DNA of 64,000 bases from Lophium mytilinum (Eukaryota > Ascomycota > Dothideomycetes > Mytilinidiales > Mytilinidiaceae). Below, piece after piece: positions 56,843 through 64,000 of the stretch. The translations under genes and the position numbers were made by a program. Under the pieces are notes generated by a model. The model saw only the letters and a list, made by a program, of their open reading frames with translations. It did not search any database and was not told the DNA's origin. The DNA is taken from the NCBI GenBank assembly GCA_010093605.1, contig MU004181.1, positions 2,262,215 to 2,326,214 on the forward strand, given 5' to 3'. Every line of letters starts with the position of its first letter. The first letter of the stretch is position 1.

Positions 56843-59634
56843 GAAAATCCACCCATCAGCTCAAGGAATATCTCTTGCGATCAGGGCGTTGGATAGCTCA
56901 ATCACCCCTGCTCTTACCGATAAATCAGCTCTGGCAGCTGCTGAAGTCGTTCGTCATGTGGCAAGTTCTGATGAACACATCTCCAGCGAAGCGTTAGCTA
57001 AAGTGTTCAGCTTACCGACTTGCTCAAACGCCAAGGCCCAGCTATAAAGCTGTTACAAGATCTCATCGCGGATGGAGAAGGCCTGGAAAGAGACATCCTT
57101 GACGTGACTGGGAAGAAATCAGCAGATAATGTGCAGGCACCCCTGCCGAAAGACTTCGAGGGTCTTGCAGAGAGACATGAACAACTGAACAATCGCATCG
57201 TCGATCTCTGCTCCCATCTATCCGCCACCGACAACCGTCACGCGCCGGCTCTACTTCGACGAGCAGCGGAATGGGAGCACGCGTACTACGCCAAGATCCC
57301 AGCCGTGCAAGCCCCATTATACGGTGAAGAAGATGGTAGTGTCGAAAAGAAAGAGTCGGCTCCGGCACTCTCCAAAGATTACATGGAGAAATTCCTCATT
57401 TCGCAAAGAGGCAACCTTAAAGTCTCTTCCTTCGCACCTATGACTGGTGGGCATGGAAAGCAGACATACGTCTGTGATGTCGAGTACGACGGCGGGAAGA
57501 CTGAGGAAATCGTGGTTCGAAAGATGGATCCGGCACCAATCGTTTTGAGGAGTATGTATTTGGTCGAGCAAGAATACTTCTTCCTCAAATGCCTCTCCAA
57601 AACCGACTATCCATGCCCTAGACCATTCGACCTGGCAAGGAAGGACGACGGCATTGACGGAAGCTTCTTCACTATGTGCCGAATGCCAGGTGCCGGGGCC
57701 TCGATGTTTCTGAAGACCGGCGAAAAGAGCTTTTCGGAGAAGATGCTGTTGCAGCTTGCGGAGTTGCTTGCCAAGCTCCACGCAACTCCTCTGGACGTGT
57801 TCGCTGAGTATTTCGAGGTGTATGAAACGCCGGAAGCGCTCGCGGAGACTGTCGAGGAGCGGTTCCGAAGGAGTATTCAGGGCTGGGCGCAGTATCTGGT
57901 CGATGTGCAACATCTGCCATCTCCCTATATGACTTGGATATTTGACTGGTGCGTGATGCTATTTCCGTATAGAACTAGGGATATGTTGTCCTCCTATTCT
58001 TCATGTCCTTCAAATTATCATCTTCACACTAGTCACTATTGTGGTTTCAATTATATGGCTAACTGAATCAGGCTCAAACGGAACATACCTAAAGACACAC
58101 GACGCCCCGTCCCTACGCACGGCGATTACAGTGTGCACAACGTACTAGTCGAAGGCGACAACATAACAGCAGTGCTTGACTGGGAATGCGCAGACTTTGC
58201 CTGTCCAGAGCTCGATCTCGCATACTGTCAACCTCTCGTATCGCAAGCAATGGATTGGGAAAAGTTCGTTCACCACTATAAGAACTGCGGAGGACAAGAG
58301 ATCAAAGAAGAAAACTTCGCATTCTGTCAGGCTTACTCTGTCCTGCGAGTTGAACTGGCATTCAATCGAGCAACCTGCGTAAGTAATCCAGCATCTTTGT
58401 GGAGCACATCGCTTCTAAATCTGACAACTGGCAGAACCTTCAAAGCAGTCTCAACGAGGACATCCGCTTCCATATGGTCGAGCTCGGTTATCAGGCAGTA
58501 TTCATGGGTATGGGTCTTACCTACACAGCGCCTTCGTCCGAAAAGCCGGTAGAGGGAATCGCCCAAGCTAATAGAGCTTCCAAGGGCTCCAATAGCGAAG
58601 GTTTGAAACCGAACGGCACATCGAAAGTAGATCCTCCCACAGAGCTTCAGCTAGACGGAGGGAAGACACTCAAAATCCATGGAGACGAGGCCAACGTCCC
58701 TCAGCGTCCTGGTCCGTCCGCAAACTGGCAGGAAAGCTTTGTACTGGTGTGGTGGGACGACGAGAATAACGTTGGTGGATTCCACCGTCTCGGGCATGAA
58801 CCCAACGTCGAAAGCGGGGCTGTCGCAACTTTATGGACGAACGTGATAACTCCGGATGGCATCTTCAAACGGACGCAATCGATCCTGCTGCGTGAGAAAG
58901 ATCGTCTTTCCAGTGGTTTCGGTAGCGGTGATGACACTTGTACCGCAGAGTTCATCAACGGCGAGCATATCTGGACCATCAACGACACGGACACAACCGC
59001 TCGACTTGTCTTCAAAGACCATGGTCCCAATGTCGATTGTTTCCCGAAGAAGGGCGCGATGTCGACCGAGTTCGCGACAGCACATTTCGATGTTCCTGGG
59101 AACGTCTCTGGAACATTGACCATGAAGGGTAAAACCTACACCATCGCCGGCCTGGGTCTCCGTGACCACGCCTGGGGCCCCAGAGATTGGGGTAATACCG
59201 TGTACTCCCACCGCTGGGTCTGCGGCACATCTGGTCCCTCTTTCTCATTCGTTGCCGTCTCCTGGCATTCTACCAACGATGCGATTGCCAATTTCGGATG
59301 GGTTGTTCGAGATGGCGAAGTTACCTTAGCTTCCTCCATTGATCTCCTCACGTACATGGAGGTGGACAGCTGTATCAACCGCGGCGGGCGTGTGAAGTTC
59401 ACGTTGACCACCGGCGAAGTGTTAGACGTGGAGTGCACTGCTGTCCCGGCGAAGTGTCTAGTGTGCTATCATCACGACATCGCTTGCGTGGATCGGATTT
59501 GCAAGTTTACGTGCGCTAGCAATGGTACTAGTGGATTTGCGAACTTTGAAAGCAGTTCGAACATTCAGTTTGGGAAGAGGAAACCCGTCGCGCTGGTCGG
59601 AGGAGTGATTGAAGATGGTTTCACGCCGGCATGA
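56841..59634 (+). CDS. APH-type kinase domain fused to a large uncharacterised C-terminal domain
   Basis: Exons 57011-57948, 58072-58378 and 58435-59634 are clear. The first exon (56841-56957) is tentative because its donor (GTGGCA at 56958) is weak, though a GCTAA branch and TTCAG acceptor lie at the right place. The model gives 853 residues. The N-terminal part is an aminoglycoside-phosphotransferase/ACAD10-like kinase: MTGGHGKQTYVCDV for the nucleotide loop, the catalytic HGDYSVHN with His 368, Gly 369, Asp 370 and Asn 375, and LDWECA with Asp 388. From about residue 460 a separate region of about 390 residues follows with the motif GLRDHAWGPRDWG, resembling DUF7064-type proteins found beside such kinases in actinobacteria. 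The substrate is unknown; a lipid or steroid-like acyl substrate is speculation. No helper gene is adjacent. Confidence 0.72.
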
Positions 59635-59932
59635 AGTTGAATGTTGTGCTGCATGCTTGGAAGGGCGATGAGGGACCTGCTGATCTTTTACAATGCCTGT
59701 ACGGTGCTGTGTCTCTTTCTGGGGGCGCAAGGGGAGCATCACAATGACTGATGGCTACGTGCCCTTGTTACGATAGTTCAACTCAGTACTAAGTTGTTAG
59801 CAAAATTCCTGTCTAATATGTAAAGCCTACTACAGTGCACTAATGCAGGTGCTCTGGGGAAATTGAAATGCTGCCTTAAGCACTACATCGTCTCAATTTT
59901 GTACAAGTCCATCAATATATTGAGCCTCCGGA

Positions 59933-61247
59933 TCATGTGACGAGATCCGGCAGCTCCGGCAGCAGTTGATGTATCTTGACTTTATCGCGGTGGAATCGCT
60001 CGAGGTACAGACGAATTGCTTGGTTCTCCACGCGAGAGCGTTGTTCAATCCACCATAACACCTTCCCAGCCCGCACATACCACAGCGACAGCAATAATAG
60101 AGCAACAGGGTCCTTCTCCCGCAACAGGTTCTGGAATGACTGCTGTGATTGACACATGAAAATTACCATTCGAATGTCTGCTGAATCGCTGTCTGAGAGC
60201 CTCTGTAGCCGAGCAAGGACATGAGCTGCTACGAAGTATGGGTTGTTCTCTTCGTTGCTCGAAGTACTGACATTGCATACCTCGGCCAGGGCAGGGGGAA
60301 TACTCTCCGCTCCGGCAGGGGGCAATTCGAAATGAAACTGAGCATACTCATGGGCCATGGCTCGGAAGATACTCCCAGGCCGCAAAGGATTGGTCAGATT
60401 CCATATGGTCCACTTCCCGTCGCTCAGCCGAAACCATTCTAGATCCGACGGATTCGATGGTCGAAGTGGCCAGGCTTCTTCCGGGGTGGTTGCGTCAAAG
60501 GAAGCAATAGCCATGATGCCTAGCAGCGCTGCTGTGGCCCACAGAGGATCTCGGTCTGGCATGTCAATGGGTTGCGAAAGCTTTTGATTGAAAAGAAGAA
60601 CGCTTTGAAAAGCGTGATGGGTCTCAGCTCTCGTCCGGTAGGTGGTTGTGGGGATATCCTGGTAGCGCTCGTGCGCCGCTGATACCGCAAGCATGGTATG
60701 CATCAAATACGGATTCTACATAGTCAGAGGATTGGCCTAATGATTATGAACAGGAGTGAGGGAGGATGGATGGAACTAATCCTACCCTGAAGGCAATATA
60801 TGGGATTCGATGTTGCCAGAGCTTCATCATTTCAGTGCTGAATGAGTCTAGAGTACGCATTCGGAATCGCTCCAACCTAGCTATACATTGCGCATGCATC
60901 TCGAAACTAGCGATACCATCGGAGCAGACAATGGGCAAGCTAATCGGCGGAGGGAGGGCGCTATCGAAGGCCAGCTGATTCACTCTTTCAGATCTCCGGC
61001 ATTGGAGTCTTGCCACCGAAATCTGGAGGTCTGAAGCCCCTGCTGCAAAATTGCACAACACACCGTAATCCTTGCATCTTTGACACTGGGGCTTGGCCTC
61101 GTCGCACTGGAGGTATAAGCTTGATGTCCTCGGGGCGGAATGCCAACTCACCTTGACCCTCCGGAGCTTGCAGTTTCGGCAGCCGAAGCGCGATTTGTTG
61201 TAGGACCTTCGCTTTCTTTTACCAGATACTGTCAGAGTGGATTCCAT
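59933..61247 (-). CDS. Zn2Cys6 fungal transcription factor
   Basis: Three exons, 61247-61152, 61106-60786 and 60715-59933, give 399 residues. The N-terminal binuclear cluster is complete once intron 1 (45 nt) is removed: two Cys in CRNC, then the third directly after RRVK and three more in DEAKPQC, QRC and LC. The preceding KRKRRSYNKSRFG is basic. The third exon is a helical regulatory domain of the fungal-specific type, with HTMLAVSAAHERYQD and QSVLLFNQKLS. The intron between RRVK and the third Cys could be read through in frame, which would insert 15 residues into the cluster and probably ruin it. It is divergent from the SDR gene, 546 bp apart, so control of that gene is plausible. Confidence 0.9.
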
Positions 61248-61462
61248 GGCCGAGCAAATATTGATTGTCTTCCGCTCCAAAGCGTTTAGACTCGATTGAT
61301 TTTGGGGGCAGTACTATTGCGACCACCTGTCTTACTGGTATTTCCGAATGCCGTAATCGTACACTAACCGGCGCCCGTCTCGTAGAATTTGTTGCAAGTT
61401 TATCATGTTTGATGTTTCGGTCTTGTCAATCAATGGCGGGGAGTTGTGCTTTAACAGATCTG

Positions 61463-61475
61463 CGGCGCTATACCG
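61463..61475. promoter_or_regulatory. Candidate Zn2Cys6 binding site, CGG-N7-CCG
   Basis: Inverted CGG half-sites separated by seven bases, midway in the divergent promoter. Such sites are frequent by chance, so this is a lead only. Confidence 0.3.
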
Positions 61476-61670
61476 TTCGTCGCGTTGCTGACAATATCAT
61501 TGGTGGAGATGTCCACTAACCCTTTTCAGCAGTGCGCTTGCGCCGAATGAAATCCAAACATGTCACCACCATTTCGATATCAAGTAATCGCTACGCGTTC
61601 CCCCTCAGATTCTTCGGCCCTATCCCTAGGGATTGCCTGAATGGAACTGTTGCCCCTCCAGCCAAACGCA

Positions 61671-61677
61671 TATAAGA
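61671..61677 (+). promoter_or_regulatory. TATA-like element of the SDR gene
   Basis: TATAAGA about 117 bp upstream of the SDR start codon on its coding strand. Confidence 0.5.
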
Positions 61678-61793
61678 GGGCGCGCTCCCTAGGGCGTAGA
61701 GAAGTCAACTTGACTCCAAATCATTCCCACAGATTCCTCGATCGAGTGCATTTCGTCTGCTCTTTATAGTGTTTCGAGATCCTACAAGCCATC

Positions 61794-62705
61794 ATGCGCG
61801 TCTTCGTCACTGGTGCCTCCGGCCTCATCGGGAAAGCAGTCACCAAAGAGCTTCTCGGGGGAGGACACACTGTCTTGGGGCTTGCTCGCTCCGATAAAGC
61901 AGCAGAGGAGCTGACTGCCCTTGGAGCCGACGTGCAAAGGGGCTCCCTGTATGACCTCGATGTCCTGAAGGAGGGAGCTGCTGCATCGGATGGCGTGATC
62001 CACCTCGCATTCGATTTCGTTCACGGGTTCACCAACTTCGCTCAAAGCTGTCAAACCGACCAGGAAGCCATCCGGGCTATGGCAGATGCCCTCGCCGGGT
62101 CGAACCGTCCTCTAATCATCACCTCTGTGACAATGGTTCTCCCTCATGGCCGTACCGGGACTGAAGACGAATCTCACGATATCTCATCACCTACGACCGC
62201 CGTCCGTGGGGAGTCGGAGGTATTGGCTAAGGGTCTTGCTTCTAAGGGTGTACGCACGGCAGTTGTGCGGCTTGCGCCAACCAACCACGGGGACGGGGAT
62301 GACCACATGTTTATGTCCACCTTAATTTCCATTGCACGTGAGAAAGGCACCTCCGTCTATGTAGGCGACGGCCTCAACCGCTGGCCAGCAGCTCACTATC
62401 TGGATACGGCCGTTGTCTATCGACTGGCTTTGGAAAAGGCGGACGCTGGGTCGACATTCCACGCCGTGGCGGAGGAGGGTATCGAGATGAAGAATATTGC
62501 GCAAATGATTGGGGAAAAGCTTGGCCTCCCCGTCGAATCGAAGTCTCTTGAAGAGGCCCAGAAGCACTTCGGTCCCGTTTTTGGCTCCATTGTTGGTGCT
62601 GATAATCCTGTTTCGAACAAAAAGACTCAGGAAGAACTAGGTTGGAATCCTCAGCAATGCACGCTTCTTGCCGACCTTCAAGACGGGAAATACTTCAAGT
62701 CTTAA
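61794..62705 (+). CDS. Atypical SDR (NAD(P)-dependent epimerase/dehydratase type)
   Basis: An intronless 303-residue frame. The N-terminus is the Rossmann motif VTGASGLIGKAV (Gly at 7, 10 and 13), then an Arg-Ser-Asp after the second strand, which may favour NADP. In the place where extended SDRs have Tyr-x3-Lys, the sequence near TTAVRGESE lacks both residues. Later landmarks are VRLAPTNHGDGD, YVGDGLNRWPAAHYLDTA and HAVAEEGIEM. This pattern belongs to the bacterial-like NAD-dependent epimerase group. The reaction is therefore not predictable, and nucleotide binding without classic SDR catalysis is possible. The absence of introns in a window where most genes have them is compatible with transfer from bacteria, but weak evidence by itself. 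Confidence 0.85.
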   Translation: MRVFVTGASGLIGKAVTKELLGGGHTVLGLARSDKAAEELTALGADVQRGSLYDLDVLKEGAAASDGVIHLAFDFVHGFTNFAQSCQTDQEAIRAMADALAGSNRPLIITSVTMVLPHGRTGTEDESHDISSPTTAVRGESEVLAKGLASKGVRTAVVRLAPTNHGDGDDHMFMSTLISIAREKGTSVYVGDGLNRWPAAHYLDTAVVYRLALEKADAGSTFHAVAEEGIEMKNIAQMIGEKLGLPVESKSLEEAQKHFGPVFGSIVGADNPVSNKKTQEELGWNPQQCTLLADLQDGKYFKS

Positions 62706-63604
62706 TCCATCTGCCACAAGAACGGGGTCTCGAAAGCAACAGTCAAGTAAAGACCAAAAAGATGAAAAGTCTTGAAGCTGTTGCCGATTCTTTAGACGAT
62801 AGAAAATCAAACTTATTATGACTCGCTGAGTCTCTAGAACATTTCAACTGATATGCTTATTTGCGCCGCTACTGGAGCCTGTGAAAAACTCGCTTTCTGT
62901 CAATACATTCATTCTACACGGCATCGCGGCTTCTTGATCGTGAGTATGACCAAGGAGGTCGAAATATTCTCGCTGCGTCCCGAGAATCTATAGATACATG
63001 GCTGAAAATGACGGTCACTGTCCATAAGCTCATAGACTCACAGGGGTTGACTTGTGGTGCTAATCAGTGAAAGACGGTTTGGCACAGCAGTTTCTCCGCC
63101 AAGCGGCAGGGAGGGAGGCTATATCGCCCTTCATGAAAGCTGAAGCACAGCCTAGATTCGCCAATACCATATTGAATGATCGGTGACGACGCTGCTATAA
63201 GAAGAAAGGTAGCTTCTAGCGTAGATAGTAGCTGAAGGGGAGCTTGATGGAATAGGACTAGTTCTGGTGCTCGGCTCGGAGAAATTCAGTCCGGGCTCAA
63301 CTCCACATCTGAAGTGTGATAGAGTGGTTCATCATTATCTGTACAAGCTTCAATCAACACGTCTTAGCCTATAGTATTGACCCCGAACTGGGATACTTCG
63401 CATAATGCCCTGAAGTATGGCAAGGTGTTGGTGTTCCAATGGGTTGAGGGGCGCCTGTAGAGCCTCTTTCAACTGCCGAAAGTACCACAGAATGCACCTA
63501 ATTTAACCGTCTTTAATGGCGCCGATTAGGCTCACTTTGGAGGCGACGACCGCACCAGAGGCGTCTAGAGGGGTGGGACATGGTAAGTGGCGGGTATATC
63601 CAAA
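62706..63604. other. Intergenic region, 0.9 kb
   Basis: SDR 3' flank and promoter of the MetE-like gene. No gene seen. Confidence 0.5.
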
Positions 63605-64000
63605 ATGGCTCAGCTCCTACCAGTAAGTTCTTGAGTTCTCGAGACGCTTCAAGAGACTGACGTCTTCATAGCAGTACCAACGAATGTTGCACCTCTCGCA
63701 TTGCACGATGTCGTCCCATATACACCGTAACCCACCCTTCAGAGCGGAGCACCTTGGTTCCTTGAAGCGCCCACAATACTTGCTCGAGAATCGCTTCGCG
63801 GTAGACAAGAATGAGGCGATTTCAGAGCATCTCACCCCTCTTGAGGACCAGGCGATCAAAGAGATCGTGGAGACTCAAGTGAAATTGGGGTTCAGGGCTA
63901 TCTCAGATGGAGAGTACCGGGTAGGTATATTTATGGAGATATTGTTCTTGTGGCAGCGCTTACAAGCCGTCTTGAGCAGGAGACATATGTTCTGGGGAAC
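63605..64000 (+). CDS. MetE-like (cobalamin-independent methionine synthase, C-terminal type) protein, 5' part only
   Basis: The window ends inside this gene. From ATG 63708 (or an upstream exon 63605-63622 spliced at 63672) the frame reads PPFRAEHLGSLKRP, the conserved start of the fungal single-domain MetE-like/UROD-superfamily proteins, and continues to RAISDGEYR at 63920. An intron with donor GTAGGT begins there. After a CAG at about 63979 the sequence reads RHMFWG, the next conserved block, but a standard splice leaves the frame one base out, so the exact joint or the gene's integrity is unclear. Such proteins bind zinc and transfer methyl groups from folate; some fungal members have other substrates. 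Confidence 0.7.

Larger units (their letters stand above)
61248..61793. other. Divergent promoter between the Zn2Cys6 gene and the SDR gene
   Basis: Contains a CGG-N7-CCG inverted pair at 61463-61475, the kind of site Zn2Cys6 dimers bind, and a TATA-like element at 61671. Confidence 0.55.

Noticed and set aside
1-64000. CRISPR arrays, prophage or bacterial insertion sequences
   Set aside because: No regular spacer arrays or bacterial transposase frames were seen; the window is eukaryotic nuclear DNA.

Overview
The window is nuclear DNA from a filamentous ascomycete (Pezizomycotina). The evidence is the genes themselves: short GT-AG introns (mostly 45-140 nt) with CTAAC/CTAAT-like branch sites, a septin, Exo70, the P5A ATPase Spf1, a type II NADH dehydrogenase, a Zn2Cys6 regulator, a fungal rhodopsin-domain (PTH11-like) membrane protein and a fungal-type TNT-domain secreted protein. 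An AT-rich relic with inverted ends looks mutated by RIP. A dothideomycete is a guess from overall character; the sequence alone does not fix the class.

Layout. 1-7.2 kb: a partial Gln/Pro-rich AT-hook protein (-), a STYX-like probable pseudophosphatase (-) and a GNAT acetyltransferase (+). 8.6-13.1 kb: a rhodopsin-domain membrane protein (-) divergent from an APC amino-acid permease (+). 13.6-16.2 kb: a cPLA2-type phospholipase (-) with a mitochondrial-looking leader. 16.8-30.7 kb: Exo70, Cdc3/AspB septin, Pom33/Tts1, a cyclin-like protein and glycogen phosphorylase, all +. 31.2-39 kb: a YIPF1/Yip5-like Golgi protein (-), a pyroglutamyl peptidase (+) whose 5' end does not splice cleanly, and an eight-exon modular secreted subtilase (-). 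39-43 kb: Spf1 (-), with a ~607-bp inverted-repeat element about 100 bp upstream of its start. 43-47 kb: a gene-poor, element-bordered island whose only gene encodes a small secreted TNT-domain (NADase-type) protein. 47-56 kb: a type II NADH dehydrogenase (+), a DUF676 lipase (-), Rex3 exonuclease (+), Pcc1 of KEOPS (-) and a small predicted mitochondrial protein (+). 56.4-64 kb: accessory-looking material: an APH-type kinase fused to a large uncharacterised C-terminal domain, a Zn2Cys6 regulator divergent from an atypical SDR, and the 5' end of a MetE-like methyltransferase cut by the window edge.

Most genes are conserved housekeeping functions in secretion and morphogenesis (Exo70, septin, Yip, Spf1, Pom33), energy and carbon storage (NADH dehydrogenase, glycogen phosphorylase) and RNA metabolism (Rex3, Pcc1). 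The unusual parts are the STYX-like protein, the modular subtilase, the TNT island beside the RIP-like element, the kinase fusion, and the alternative 3' splice sites in glycogen phosphorylase. No tRNA, rRNA or CRISPR array was recognised. All exon boundaries were read by eye from splice signals and reading frame.
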